64,000 nucleotides of DNA from Lentimonas sp002292345 (GTDB lineage Bacteria > Verrucomicrobiota > Verrucomicrobiia > Opitutales > Coraliomargaritaceae). The stretch covers positions 17,639 through 81,638 of the forward strand of contig CAXLMP010000103.1 in NCBI GenBank assembly GCA_964187655.1. The letters are read 5' to 3'. A program made the position numbers and the translations under genes. Below, one piece after another: positions 25,979-35,425 of this stretch; the stretch's first letter is position 1, and each line of letters starts with the position of its first letter. The notes under the pieces were generated by a model. The model made no database searches. It saw only the letters and a list, made by a program, of their open reading frames with translations, and was not told the DNA's origin.

Positions 25979-27286
25979 TTAATGAATTTTCGATTCGAAC
26001 TTGTTGCGGATGAGTTCGCGCAGGTTATCGGCGAGTTCGTCGCTATCGACTTTCTCGATCACTTCCTCGAAAAAGCCGAATACCATGAGCTTCATCGCGT
26101 CGCGCTTGGCAATGCCACGCTGCATCATGTAGAATAGCTCTTCGGAATCGACATTACCTGTTGTGGCACCGTGTGAGCACTTCACATCGTTTGCTAGGAT
26201 TTCTAGGCCTGGGAGCGCATTGGCCTCGGCGGTTGGGTCGAGGAGCAAGTTACGGTTGGTTTGATAGGCATCGGTCTGTTGCGCGCCTTCGGCGACTTTG
26301 ATCAAGCCGGAAAAGATCGTGCGTGCGTTGTCGAGCAATGCATTCTTATACAGCAAGTCGGATACAGCATTGCCGGCGTTGTGCGTCTGGAAAGTACGTT
26401 GGTCGAACTCCTGCGTCTCTTCGGCGACGGTGAGGGAATACATCTTCACGTCTGCGCCAGGACCTTCGATACGTGTTTGATTTTCAAAACGTGCACGTTC
26501 AGCACCGATGTTGACGGCGACGTTCTTCACCAATGTGTCGCGCTCGGCAATCGTGGTGTCGAGTTGGAAGGAGACGGTTTTTTCATTCCAGTCTTGCACG
26601 ACCTTGCGGAAAACCTTGGCGCCGTTGGCTGCATGGATGTTCGACACCGAGACGTTCAGGGCTTGGTTCGTTGCAGTTTCGGAGAAGAAAATATCGACCA
26701 CCGAGGCATTCGAATTAGCCTCTGCAATAATTAATGTATGTGGGAAAACGGCCGCCTTCTCGCCGCTAGTCCAGTAGTAATTGACGAACGGCTTTTCAAT
26801 TTCGACGCCCTTAGGGACGAAGAGGATAGAGCCTGCTTTGACAAGCTCTGCGTGTAGGCCGAAGTATTTTTCTGAACCCAACTCTGTAGATTCTTGAAGA
26901 AAGTATTTCTCCATCAACTCGGGGTGCTGTGCAATGGCGTCAAGCACGGGCAAGTAGATGACCCCCTGTGCGGCGAGTTGCTCGCTGATACCTTCGAACT
27001 GCGCTTGCATATCGTCGGCGAATACGAGTTGACCAGCGCGGTCGCTTACCAGGTTTGAGCGCTCGACAAGCCCGGTAAGGGTGTCTGCTGTGGGATTTGC
27101 TGCAGGGGCAAAGCCGTCGATGCTGAGCTTGCCGACTGAAGCAAATCGCCATCGCTCATCGCGTGCGGTGGGCGCGGGCAGCATCTCAAATTGAGCTTTG
27201 CCGCCGTCGCGGCGGGCACTGAGCCATGCAGGTTGGTTGGTGGTATTTGTTGCTTGTTCCAAAACTGTAGTCATTTTTGTATTCAA
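25979..27286 (-). CDS. sufD: Fe-S cluster assembly protein SufD
   Basis: A scaffold subunit that pairs with SufB and binds SufC in the SufBC2D complex. The 435 residues show the family beta-helix core, IYLPVLDAIAQHPELMEKYF, LFVPKGVEIEKPFVNYYWTSGEKAAVFPHTLIIAEANSNASVVDIF, and the C-terminal VKCSHGATTGNVDSEELFYMMQRGIAKRDAMKLMVFGFFEEVIEKV with the conserved His in CSHGAT. It lies 53 bases after sufB. Confidence 0.95.
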   Translation of the reverse strand: MNTKMTTVLEQATNTTNQPAWLSARRDGGKAQFEMLPAPTARDERWRFASVGKLSIDGFAPAANPTADTLTGLVERSNLVSDRAGQLVFADDMQAQFEGISEQLAAQGVIYLPVLDAIAQHPELMEKYFLQESTELGSEKYFGLHAELVKAGSILFVPKGVEIEKPFVNYYWTSGEKAAVFPHTLIIAEANSNASVVDIFFSETATNQALNVSVSNIHAANGAKVFRKVVQDWNEKTVSFQLDTTIAERDTLVKNVAVNIGAERARFENQTRIEGPGADVKMYSLTVAEETQEFDQRTFQTHNAGNAVSDLLYKNALLDNARTIFSGLIKVAEGAQQTDAYQTNRNLLLDPTAEANALPGLEILANDVKCSHGATTGNVDSEELFYMMQRGIAKRDAMKLMVFGFFEEVIEKVDSDELADNLRELIRNKFESKIH

Positions 27287-27339
27287 AGTTGAACGTTCGA
27301 TGTCCGTAAATCCCTGACCTTACGATCGAGGCCACGGGG

Positions 27340-28764
27340 TTACCCGACGCTGCCTTCCATTTCCATGTCGATGAGGCGCTTGAGCTCGACGGAGTATTCC
27401 ATGGGGAAGGCTTTCATCAATTCGTTGACGAAACCGTTCACCGCGAGGCTCATAGCTTCGCCTTCGTTGAGGCCGCGTTGCATCATGTAGAAGATTTGCT
27501 CGGCGCTTACTTTTGAGACGCTGGCTTCGTGCTGCACAGTATTGTTTTCACCACGTGTGGTGATCGCAGGATAGGTATCGGTACGGCTGTTGGTGTTGAT
27601 CAGTAATGCGTCACACTCGGTATTGTTCTTACAATTCTTGAGGTGCTTTGGCATGTGCACTTGACCGCGATAAGTGGAACGTCCTTTGCCGATCGAGATC
27701 GACTTGGAGATGATGTTACTAGTGGTATTGTCAGCGAGGTGCATCATTTTTGCGCCGGTGTCTTGGTGCTGACCATCGTTGGCAAGTGCGATGGAGAGGA
27801 CTTCGCCTCGGGCGCCCTTGCCCTTAAGGACCACGCCAGGATACTTCATGGTGAGGCGTGAGCCGATGTTGCAGTCGATCCATTTCACTTCGGCACCTTC
27901 GTCAGCCATGCCGCGCTTGGTGACCAGATTGAAGACATTAGACGACCAGTTCTGGACCGTAATGTACTGAATTTTGGCACCTTTGAGAGCAACGAGCTCG
28001 ACCACGGCGCTATGTAATGTAGCGGTTTCGAATTTAGGCGCGGTACAGCCCTCCATATAAGTGATCTCGGCTCCTTCGTCGGCGATGATGAGCGTACGCT
28101 CAAACTGGCCGAAGTTTTCCGCGTTGATACGAAAGTAGGCTTGTAGTGGTTGTTTGAGCTTCACGCCCTTGGGCACGTAGATGAAGCTGCCGCCAGAGAA
28201 GGTCGCACTGTTGAGCGCGGAGAATTTATTGTCCGAAGTCGGGATGACTTTGCCGAAGTAGGGTTTGAAGATTTCCGGATACTTCATCAGGCCTTCGGTG
28301 GAACCCACAAAGATGACACCTTCTTTTTCAAGGTCCTCCTTCATGCGAGAGTACGAGGCTTCAGAGTCGAACTGTGCTTCCACTCCGGCGAGGAACTTTC
28401 GCTCCTGCTCTGGGATGCCGAGGCGTTCAAAAGTTTCCTTTACGTCGTCGGGCACTTCGTCCCATGTGCGCGCGGGCACTTGGCCTTTGGAAAGGTAGTA
28501 GCGAATCTCGTCGAAGTGGATATTTTCGAGGTCCTTATCAGCCCACTTGGTCGGCATCGGCTTCTTCTGGAAGATCTCGAGTGCCTTGAGGCGGAAGTCG
28601 AGGATCCACTGATCTTCGTCTTTGACGTTGGAGATGTATTTGACCGTGTCCTCGGTGAGGCCCACGCCAGCATCGAATTCGTAGTTTTCAGGATACTTAA
28701 AGTTTCCTTTCTCGGTATCGACGTTGATGGCTTCGTCTTGAATTTCTGTATCTGTTTCAGACAT
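27340..28764 (-). CDS. sufB: Fe-S cluster assembly protein SufB
   Basis: The central Fe-S scaffold of the SUF system. The 474 residues carry the SufB-specific segments NKFSALNSATFSGGSFIYVPKGVKL, the cysteine-bearing YMEGCTAPKFETATLHSAVVELVALKGAKIQYITVQNWSSNVFNLVTKRG, and the C-terminal TRGENNTVQHEASVSKVSAEQIFYMMQRGL with Glu and His of the SufD-facing site. It is the third gene of the operon. Confidence 0.97.
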   Translation of the reverse strand: MSETDTEIQDEAINVDTEKGNFKYPENYEFDAGVGLTEDTVKYISNVKDEDQWILDFRLKALEIFQKKPMPTKWADKDLENIHFDEIRYYLSKGQVPARTWDEVPDDVKETFERLGIPEQERKFLAGVEAQFDSEASYSRMKEDLEKEGVIFVGSTEGLMKYPEIFKPYFGKVIPTSDNKFSALNSATFSGGSFIYVPKGVKLKQPLQAYFRINAENFGQFERTLIIADEGAEITYMEGCTAPKFETATLHSAVVELVALKGAKIQYITVQNWSSNVFNLVTKRGMADEGAEVKWIDCNIGSRLTMKYPGVVLKGKGARGEVLSIALANDGQHQDTGAKMMHLADNTTSNIISKSISIGKGRSTYRGQVHMPKHLKNCKNNTECDALLINTNSRTDTYPAITTRGENNTVQHEASVSKVSAEQIFYMMQRGLNEGEAMSLAVNGFVNELMKAFPMEYSVELKRLIDMEMEGSVG

Positions 28765-28811
28765 ATAAAGTAATGGTTAATAGCTAATTGGTATTGGCGA
28801 AGAGCTCGCGC

Positions 28812-29573
28812 TTACGCAGTTGCGGTAACGAATGCTTGTTTGACCCAGTCGTAGCCTTTGGATTCGAGCTCTTTGGCGAGTTCGGCGTCGCCACTGTGAA
28901 CGATACGTCCGTCGAACATGACGTGCACAACGTCCGGCACGATATAGTCGAGCAGGCGTTGGTAGTGTGTGATGATGAGGAAGGCACGGTCTTCAGCGCG
29001 CATCATGTTCACTCCTTCGGAAACGATGCGGAGTGCGTCAATGTCTAGCCCAGAGTCGGTCTCATCCATTACACAATACTTTGGATCGAGCATCGACATT
29101 TGCAGGATCTCGCAGCGCTTTTTCTCGCCACCAGAAAAGCCTTCGTTGAGGGAACGTGCAGTGAACTTACGATCCATTTTGAGGGCATCCATCTTGGCGT
29201 AGAGCTCTTTGTAGTAGTCGACTGCATTGATGTCTTCGCCTTCGGGGAGGCGTGCTTGGCGAGCGGCGCGGATGAAATTAGCGATCGAAACACCAGGGAT
29301 TTCGAGAGGGTATTGAAATGCAAGGAACAGGCCAGCCTTGGCGATTTCGTCGGGTGCAGCACCGAGGATGTTAACGCCGTCGAGCAGGATCTCGCCGCTT
29401 TCAACGGTATAGTCTTCGTGGCCAGCCATGACCTTGGCGAGCGTGCTCTTACCGGTGCCATTTGGGCCCATCAGTGCGTGCACTTCACCCTTAGGAACAG
29501 TGAGATTGAAGTCTTTAAGGATGGCTTGGCCATCGATTGAGACACTGAGATTTTTGATTTCGAGCGTGTTCAT
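28812..29573 (-). CDS. sufC: SUF system ATPase SufC
   Basis: The ABC-type ATPase that drives the SufBCD scaffold. Walker A is GPNGTGKST at 36-44, the signature is LNEGFSGGEKKRCEILQM, Walker B is CVMDETDSGLDIDAL, and the H-loop is LIITHYQRLLDYI. There is no membrane part, as expected. It is placed 28 bases after the Fur/PerR-type gene, so the regulator and the assembly genes are in one transcript. Confidence 0.97.
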   Translation of the reverse strand: MNTLEIKNLSVSIDGQAILKDFNLTVPKGEVHALMGPNGTGKSTLAKVMAGHEDYTVESGEILLDGVNILGAAPDEIAKAGLFLAFQYPLEIPGVSIANFIRAARQARLPEGEDINAVDYYKELYAKMDALKMDRKFTARSLNEGFSGGEKKRCEILQMSMLDPKYCVMDETDSGLDIDALRIVSEGVNMMRAEDRAFLIITHYQRLLDYIVPDVVHVMFDGRIVHSGDAELAKELESKGYDWVKQAFVTATA

Positions 29574-29601
29574 TGTATTTTAATTATAAATTAGTTGAAA
29601 G

Positions 29602-30033
29602 TTAGTCGTGGCACTCGCCGCATTTACCGTCGTAGGCGATGTCGATATGCTGCGCTGAAAAGCCTTCCGGTAGAGTGGCCATTAGTTCGGAGATCAATTT
29701 GTCGGATAGTTCAATATCGACAATCTCACCGCTTTCTCGGCAATAAAAGTGGGCGTGCTGCGTGAGGTTGGGGCAGTAGCGGGTTGGTTCGCGCTCGAAG
29801 TTGACTTGGCGAATGAGGCTGGTGTCGGTCAGTGTCTCGAGGCAGTTATAAACCGTGGCCAATGAGATCGAGGGCATGCCTTCACGGGCGCGGGCATAGA
29901 TTTCGTCCGCGGTTGGGTGGTCGCGTTTTTCCAGCAGTAGGGCAAAGATGTGCTCGCGCTGCTTGGTGGAGCGCTGTCCGCTGCGCTCCAGAGCATCGTC
30001 GAGAAGCTCTTTATATTGTGGTGATAGTTGCAT
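29602..30033 (-). CDS. Fur/PerR family metal-dependent repressor heading the suf operon
   Basis: A 143-residue winged-helix repressor. The DNA-binding part is TKQREHIFALLLEKRDHPTADEIYARAREGMPSISLATVYNCLETL. The metal/oxidation site has the HxH pair (His93, His95) and Asp106 in GEIVDIEL, the Asp found in PerR. The structural zinc site is odd: the first CxxC is Cys98-x-x-Ser101, whereas the second, Cys138-Gly-Glu-Cys141, is intact. Being first in the operon with a 7-1-7 palindrome upstream, it probably represses itself and sufCBDT in response to iron or peroxide. Fur and PerR cannot be told apart with certainty. Confidence 0.9.
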   Translation of the reverse strand: MQLSPQYKELLDDALERSGQRSTKQREHIFALLLEKRDHPTADEIYARAREGMPSISLATVYNCLETLTDTSLIRQVNFEREPTRYCPNLTQHAHFYCRESGEIVDIELSDKLISELMATLPEGFSAQHIDIAYDGKCGECHD

Positions 30034-30146
30034 GTGTGGTCGGATCGGTGGTTGAGAGTCGTTTTTTTATTCTTGGATAGTTTTAATCGCATTAATAATG
30101 AGACTGAGTAGCAATAAAGTCGAAAATTGAAGGAATGCAAGCCTAA

Positions 30147-30161
30147 TTGGAATAATTCTAA
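30147..30161. promoter_or_regulatory. 7-1-7 Fur/PerR-type operator
   Basis: TTGGAATAATTCTAA is a 15-base palindrome with 7-base arms around one base (six of seven positions pair). It matches the spacing and much of the base content of the PerR/Fur box (TTATAATNATTATAA). It lies ~115 bases upstream of the Fur/PerR-type gene, in the only large gap in front of the suf operon. Confidence 0.7.
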
Positions 30162-30429
30162 ATAGGAACTTGTATCAGATTTACTAATCCTAGGTTGCCG
30201 GCTGTTCGCTTAAATGAATGCGAATGGTTGTCGCGATTTCATTGGTTGCAGCCGCTTTTCAATTGGAGAACAGGCCTGTCGTGGTGCTGAGGTTCTGTCG
30301 GAATGGCTACTATTATGTAGGGTACCACGCGGAGCTAGTAGGGAGTGGTCGATTGAAGCGTTTTGTGAGTTGCAGAGATTATTTGAGGGGGGGCTTGTCT
30401 GGCGCGGTGGAAGTCGCCAAGTTGTGGGT
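30162..30429. other. Gap before rsmE without a recognisable gene
   Basis: Between the suf regulator and the family-supported start of rsmE lie ~396 bases. An in-frame extension of rsmE to 30214 would fill part of it, but its 72 extra residues have no family counterpart and are rich in Arg, Cys and Trp, as expected of non-coding sequence. Apart from the operator at 30147-30161 nothing recognisable is seen. Confidence 0.5.
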
Positions 30430-31155
30430 ATGGCACGTTATCGATCATTTTTATTTACGGGGGCGACAGTGGGGGAAGGATTCCTGATTCTGGATGCGCG
30501 GGAAAGTCATCACCTTGTGCGAGTGTTTCGTGCCAAGTTGGGCGCGACGATTGAGGTGCTCGACGGTAAGGGCACCCGCTACCTAGGGACGATCGAGGTG
30601 GCAAATGGTAAGGCAGTCCGTGTGGCGGTGGAGTCTGTCGAGACCATGCCTGTACCGCGGCCGCGCGTGACTCTTCTGCAATCGGTTCCTAAGGGCAAAG
30701 CGATGGACCTGATTCTGCGAATGGCGACGGAAATTGGGGCTTCTGTGATTCAACCTGTATTTACCGATCAAGGGGAGCACGGCCAGCCGAAGATAGACAA
30801 GTGGCAGGTCTCGATAATTGAGGCCTGCAAGCAGTGTGGCTTGAGCTATGTGCCCGAGCTGTCGGAGCCGTGTGGTTTAGGAGATTGGCTGCAAGCGACT
30901 CCAATCGCTGAAGGTGCGCTACGCATCGTGGCAAGTCTGGAGGAGGGCAGCCGTCCGTTGCTCGAAACTTTGAATGCGGCTGGCTCGTTAGACGAAGTGG
31001 TCGTCGCCGTCGGCCCAGCGGGGGATTTCTCGGTGGCGGAGTATGCTCAACTACGTGAATCGGGCTTTAAGGCGGTGCGCTTGGGAGCCAATGTGCTGCG
31101 CACCGAAACGGCGGCGGCATATATCCTGAGCGTGGTGGATCAGGCAGCACGCTAG
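30430..31155 (+). CDS. rsmE: 16S rRNA (uracil-1498-N3)-methyltransferase RsmE
   Basis: A SPOUT methyltransferase that methylates U1498 of 16S rRNA. With the ATG at 30430 (MARYRSFLF) the protein has 241 residues, the normal length. The N-terminal PUA-like part includes ESHHLVRVFRAKLGATIEVLDGKG. The C-terminal knot has LLQSVPKGKAMDLILRMATEIGASVIQPV, VVAVGPAGDFSVAEY (SAM site) and VRLGANVLRTETAAAYIL. It starts a plus-strand unit with dtd and mpg. Confidence 0.93.
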   Translation: MARYRSFLFTGATVGEGFLILDARESHHLVRVFRAKLGATIEVLDGKGTRYLGTIEVANGKAVRVAVESVETMPVPRPRVTLLQSVPKGKAMDLILRMATEIGASVIQPVFTDQGEHGQPKIDKWQVSIIEACKQCGLSYVPELSEPCGLGDWLQATPIAEGALRIVASLEEGSRPLLETLNAAGSLDEVVVAVGPAGDFSVAEYAQLRESGFKAVRLGANVLRTETAAAYILSVVDQAAR

Positions 31156-31175
31156 GTGGAGCGCATTGTTATCCC

Positions 31176-31631
31176 ATGCGAGCAGTGATTCAACGCGTCT
31201 CCCGAGCATCAGTTGTGGTCAAAGATGCGACGATGGGGGCAATCAATGCGGGGGTCTTAATCTTTCTCGGAGTGGGCGATACGGATGGCGCTGAGGATGT
31301 CGAATGGCTGGTCGGCCGCATTGCAAAGCTACGCATTTTTGAAGACGAAACGGGCCGGATGAATCGCTCTCTAATCGACGGGGGTGGTGAGGCGCTGGTG
31401 ATTAGTCAGTTCACACTCTTTGGTCGTTTAAACAAAGGCAATCGCCCGTCCTTCAATCGTGCTGCTTTGCCCGACCAGGCGGTGCTATTGTATGAACAAT
31501 TTGTGCGCGAGCTCTCGACTACATTGGGAAAAGAAGTGCCGACCGGTTGCTTTGGCGAGAATATGCAGGTCGAGGCGCATAACGATGGTCCGGTCACACT
31601 GGTGATCGACACAAAGATGCGTGATTTCTAA
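31176..31631 (+). CDS. dtd: D-aminoacyl-tRNA deacylase
   Basis: Removes D-amino acids and glycine mis-attached to tRNA. The N-terminus MRAVIQRVSRASVVV, the SQ-x-T motif in ALVISQFTLFG with the NRPSFNRAA segment, and the C-terminal cross-subunit motif NDGPVT (an NxGPxT form) are all present. Length 151 is normal. The last base of its stop codon is the first base of the mpg start codon. Confidence 0.96.
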   Translation: MRAVIQRVSRASVVVKDATMGAINAGVLIFLGVGDTDGAEDVEWLVGRIAKLRIFEDETGRMNRSLIDGGGEALVISQFTLFGRLNKGNRPSFNRAALPDQAVLLYEQFVRELSTTLGKEVPTGCFGENMQVEAHNDGPVTLVIDTKMRDF

Positions 31632-32161
31632 TGGCGCGCGTTCTCAACAAGGCTTTCTTTGATCGACCGACAATCGATGTCGCTCGCGACTTACTGGGTA
31701 AGCAACTGTGCCGCCGGCTGGATTCGGGTAAAATTATTCGAGCGCGGATTTGTGAGACGGAGGCCTACGATGGTTTTGAGGATCGTGCCTCACATGCCAG
31801 CAACGGCGCGACGACGCGCAATGTGGTGATGTTCGGTCCACCTGGACGGGCCTATATCTACCTCTGTTATGGCGTGCATTGGTTACTCAATATCACCACC
31901 CGCGAGAAGGGCTATCCCGCGGCAGTGCTAATTCGAGCTGTCGAGGGCGTCGAAGGACCAGGGCGTTTAACCAAGCACTTCCAGATTAACAGTTCGTTTA
32001 ACGATCAACTGCTGACACGCGTCGGCGGACTGTGGCTAGAGAATGTCGACGGCGAAGTCAGCCCCGCCGAAATTGTTGCGACCTCTCGTGTTGGAGTCGA
32101 TTATGCTGGAGTGGAGTGGGCGGCGATGCCTTGGCGCTTCGTTTGGAAGCGGCTGGAGTGA
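31631..32161 (+). CDS. mpg: DNA-3-methyladenine glycosylase (AAG/MPG type)
   Basis: A base-excision enzyme for alkylated purines. The 176 residues show the family's core: ARDLLGKQLCRR, ARICETEAYDGFEDRASHASNGATTRNVVMFGPPGRAYIYLCYGVHWLLNI, with the catalytic Glu in ETEAY and the intercalating Tyr in the YIYLCYG segment; VLIRAVEGVEGPGRLTKHFQI follows. It overlaps dtd by one base and is convergent with glmS (gap 15 bases). Confidence 0.94.
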   Translation: MARVLNKAFFDRPTIDVARDLLGKQLCRRLDSGKIIRARICETEAYDGFEDRASHASNGATTRNVVMFGPPGRAYIYLCYGVHWLLNITTREKGYPAAVLIRAVEGVEGPGRLTKHFQINSSFNDQLLTRVGGLWLENVDGEVSPAEIVATSRVGVDYAGVEWAAMPWRFVWKRLE

Positions 32162-32176
32162 TTCGTCGTTGCTGAC

Positions 32177-34024
32177 TTACTCCACAGTGACGGATTTCGC
32201 TAAGTTGCGCGGCTTGTCGACATCGCAGCCGCGTTCGAGTGCAACGTGGTAACTGAGCAGTTGGACCGGGATACTCATCAGGATTGGCGTTACGATTTCA
32301 TGGCATTCGGGAACTCTAACAATCTCGTTGACCGCACCTTCGGGGATTTCGCAACCTTCGGTCGCGATGCAGATGACCTTGCCTTTGCGGGCTTTGACTT
32401 CCTGTAAGTTGGCTAGGCTCTTACTAAAGATTTCACCGCTGGTGGTAAGGAATACGCTGGGGCACTCTTCGCAGATGAGTGCGATAGGACCGTGCTTCAT
32501 CTCCGCCGCTGGGTAACCTTCGGCGTGAATGTAGGAAATCTCTTTGAGCTTTAGTGCTCCTTCCAGTGCGATCGGGAACATGAGCTGTCGGCCGAGAAAG
32601 AGGCAGTCTTCATACTTCGCGTATTTTTTGGCGATGGCCGCGATCTTGTCATTCTGCTTAAGGATTTCTTCTACTTGGGCAGGCACTTGCTTGAGAGCTT
32701 TAACGATTTCGACACCGTCGCCATAGCTGAGATCACGGAGGCGACCAAGGTAGAGTGCGAGCATTGCGCAAATCATGATCTGCGAAGTGAATGCTTTGGT
32801 CGATGCAACGCCGATCTCTGGACCCGCATGTTGATAGATGCCGCCGTCGCTCTCGCGAGCAATGGTGGAGCCGACGCTGTTGTTGATCGCCAGGGTGCGG
32901 TAGCCTTTACGTCTGGCTTCGCGGAGTGCGCCGAGTGTATCGATCGTTTCGCCAGACTGGCTGATGGCGATGACGAGGGTGTTTTTATCCAACGGCGCGT
33001 TGCGGTAGCGAAACTCGGAGGCGTATTCGACTTCGACCGGGATGCGAGCATAGCGTTCGATTAGGTATTCGGCGACAAGACAAGAGTGCCATGCCGTGCC
33101 ACAGGCGAGGAAAAGAATGCGGTCGATTTGGCGCAGTTCCTGCGGATTCAGGTTCAAGCCACCAAATACGGCGGTGCTGCCGTCATCAGAGAAACGTCCA
33201 CGCATGCCGTTCTCTAGCGAGGTCGACTGCTCGAAGATTTCCTTCTGCATAAAATGGTCGTAGTCGCCGAGTTCGGCCTCGGAGGTGTCCCAATCGACCT
33301 GGTGGATCACAGCTTCGACCGATTTACTGCTGACGGTGGTGATCGAGAAATCGTCGTCGCAGAGATGCACGACTTCATTGTCGTTCAGATAAACGACGTT
33401 TTGGGTGCAGTGAGTGATCGCGTTGACATCGCTAGCGAGCAGGTTTTCACCTTTGCCTAGGCCGAGGATCAGCGGCGAACCCTTACGCGCGCCGATTAGC
33501 TCGCCGGGGAAGTCTGTGCAGATGACTGCAATGCCGTAGGTCCCTTCGACGTGACTGAGACTCTTTCGAACTGATTCGAGGAAGCGGTTTTTTCCGGCGA
33601 CTTCGGGCTCTTTAGCATAGTGATAAGCGATCAAGTTGCAGAGCGCCTCGGAGTCGGTCTGAGACTGAAAGCTATAGCCTTGTTCGGTCAGGAATTTCTT
33701 CATCCCGACGTAATTTTCGATCACGCCGTTATGCACCAGCGCAATCTTGCCATCACTACTGCTATGTGGGTGCGCATTGGCTTCGGTGACGTCGCCGTGC
33801 GTGGCCCAACGAGTGTGACTGATGCCGAGGGTGCCGCCCAGATCATCACCCAATGCGGTTTCTAGTTCGACGACCCGACCTGTGCGCTTAGTCTGTTTGA
33901 TGCCGTCAACTGACCAGATAGCGACGCCAGAAGAGTCGTAGCCCCTGTATTCTAGGCGCTTCAGTCCATCTAGCATAACACTTCCCGCTCGATCGCGGCC
34001 GATATATCCAACAATTCCACACAT
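32177..34024 (-). CDS. glmS: Glutamine-fructose-6-phosphate aminotransferase (isomerising)
   Basis: Makes glucosamine-6-phosphate, the entry to peptidoglycan and LPS amino sugars. The N-terminal Ntn glutaminase has Cys2 exposed after Met removal (MCGIVGYIGRDRAGS) and RWATHGDVTEANAHPH. The C-terminal half has two SIS domains (LACGTAWHSCLVAEYLIERYARIPVEVEYASEFRYR; ISQSGETIDTLGALREAR) and ends KPRNLAKSVTVE, as usual. Length 615. The 75-base leader is too short for a glmS ribozyme. Confidence 0.97.
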   Translation of the reverse strand: MCGIVGYIGRDRAGSVMLDGLKRLEYRGYDSSGVAIWSVDGIKQTKRTGRVVELETALGDDLGGTLGISHTRWATHGDVTEANAHPHSSSDGKIALVHNGVIENYVGMKKFLTEQGYSFQSQTDSEALCNLIAYHYAKEPEVAGKNRFLESVRKSLSHVEGTYGIAVICTDFPGELIGARKGSPLILGLGKGENLLASDVNAITHCTQNVVYLNDNEVVHLCDDDFSITTVSSKSVEAVIHQVDWDTSEAELGDYDHFMQKEIFEQSTSLENGMRGRFSDDGSTAVFGGLNLNPQELRQIDRILFLACGTAWHSCLVAEYLIERYARIPVEVEYASEFRYRNAPLDKNTLVIAISQSGETIDTLGALREARRKGYRTLAINNSVGSTIARESDGGIYQHAGPEIGVASTKAFTSQIMICAMLALYLGRLRDLSYGDGVEIVKALKQVPAQVEEILKQNDKIAAIAKKYAKYEDCLFLGRQLMFPIALEGALKLKEISYIHAEGYPAAEMKHGPIALICEECPSVFLTTSGEIFSKSLANLQEVKARKGKVICIATEGCEIPEGAVNEIVRVPECHEIVTPILMSIPVQLLSYHVALERGCDVDKPRNLAKSVTVE

Positions 34025-34099
34025 AAGGCTTCAATTCAGCGTCTAGACACGCTAATAATCAAGACAATTGATTATCTCAGTCCACCCCAAATAATATAT

Positions 34100-35395
34100 A
34101 TGAAGAAGCGTAAGATTATCTGCATTATCATGGGAGGCGGTCGCGGCTCGCGCCTAAGTCCTTTAACTAAAGAGCGTTGCAAGCCTGCGGTGCCGCTTGC
34201 AGGTAAATATCGACTGGTGGATATTCCTATTAGTAATTGCCTCAATGCGGGGATGAATCAGATATATGTTTTGACGCAGTTTAATACCGCGTCGCTGCAT
34301 CGCCACATTCAAGAGTCGTATAAATTCGATTCCTTTGGTGGTGGATGTGTAGATATTTTATCCGCGGAGCAAACTGATTCGAGTGACGGTTGGTATCAAG
34401 GCACCGCAGATGCAGTGCGCCAGAACATGAACCACTTCGGCGGAACGGGGGAAGACGATCTGTATGTAATTCTTTCGGGTGATCAGTTGTACCGCATGGA
34501 TCTAGCGGATGTCGTGCGTGAGCATGATGCGTCGGGTGCTGCCGTGACGATCACCGCGAAACCGCTCGGTCTGGATGAGGCCGAGGGCCTGGGCTTAATG
34601 CGCATCGATGATAATCTTGAAATCACTGAGTTTGTTGAAAAGCCAACTGATCCAGAGGTGATTCAAGGCCTTGCCGTGGGTGAAAGTGTGCGTAATAAAA
34701 TGCATGATCCGGGCACAAAAGACTACTGTCTCGCATCAATGGGTATTTACGTGTTCAACGCGAAGACATTGATCGCAGCGCTGGCGACTGATACGACAGA
34801 CTTTGGTAAGGAAATTATCCCTGGGCTACTTGGTAAGGAGAAGATGTGCAGTTATGTCTTTGATGAGTACTGGGAAGATATCGGGACTGTGAAGGCATTT
34901 TTTGACGCCAACTTGAGTCTTACCGACGAAGTTCCTCCGTTTAATTTCTTTGATGAAGAAGCGAAAATTTACACACGTGCTCGTCTCTTGCCCGCCTCGA
35001 AGCTAAATTCCTGTAAGGTCAATCGATCGGTGGTGTCGGATGGCTGTATCGTGACAAATGGCTGCTTGAACCGCTGTTCATTGGGTGTGCGCTCGGTGGT
35101 GCATAGCGGCGCGAATTTGAAGGATGTTGTGATGCTGGGGGCGGATTCTTATGAGACGGTTGAGGAGCTGAGTGAGAATGTTGCCGTGGGCCGTCCAGCA
35201 ATTGGTGTTGGTCCTGGTAGCGTGGTGAAGCATGCGATCTTGGATAAGAATGTTCGTATCGGTCGCAATGTGGTACTGGATCCTACTGGTTTGCCTGACC
35301 ACTTTGGCGAGGGTGTCGATCTCGCGATTCGAGATGGCGTGCTGATCGTTTGTAAGAATGTCGTGGTGCCAGATGACTTTGTGCTGAAAGGCTAG
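34100..35395 (+). CDS. glgC: Glucose-1-phosphate adenylyltransferase
   Basis: Makes ADP-glucose for glycogen. The nucleotidyltransferase signature MGGGRGSRLSPLTKERCKPAVPLAGKYRLVDIPISNCLNAGM is at ~10-52. GTADAVRQNM, LSGDQLYRMD and FVEKP (sugar-phosphate Lys) follow, and a left-handed beta-helix domain fills ~300-431. Length 431 and the conserved N-terminal Arg/Lys fit the bacterial-plant class. No other glg gene is adjacent, and a clear terminator follows. Confidence 0.96.
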   Translation: MKKRKIICIIMGGGRGSRLSPLTKERCKPAVPLAGKYRLVDIPISNCLNAGMNQIYVLTQFNTASLHRHIQESYKFDSFGGGCVDILSAEQTDSSDGWYQGTADAVRQNMNHFGGTGEDDLYVILSGDQLYRMDLADVVREHDASGAAVTITAKPLGLDEAEGLGLMRIDDNLEITEFVEKPTDPEVIQGLAVGESVRNKMHDPGTKDYCLASMGIYVFNAKTLIAALATDTTDFGKEIIPGLLGKEKMCSYVFDEYWEDIGTVKAFFDANLSLTDEVPPFNFFDEEAKIYTRARLLPASKLNSCKVNRSVVSDGCIVTNGCLNRCSLGVRSVVHSGANLKDVVMLGADSYETVEELSENVAVGRPAIGVGPGSVVKHAILDKNVRIGRNVVLDPTGLPDHFGEGVDLAIRDGVLIVCKNVVVPDDFVLKG

Positions 35396-35425
35396 TTTAT
35401 AGTTATCAATTACATTGCTATTACT

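Noticed and set aside
34025..34099. Possible glmS ribozyme before glmS
   Set aside because: The gap to the divergent glgC is only 75 bases, A+T-rich, with none of the ribozyme's paired core.
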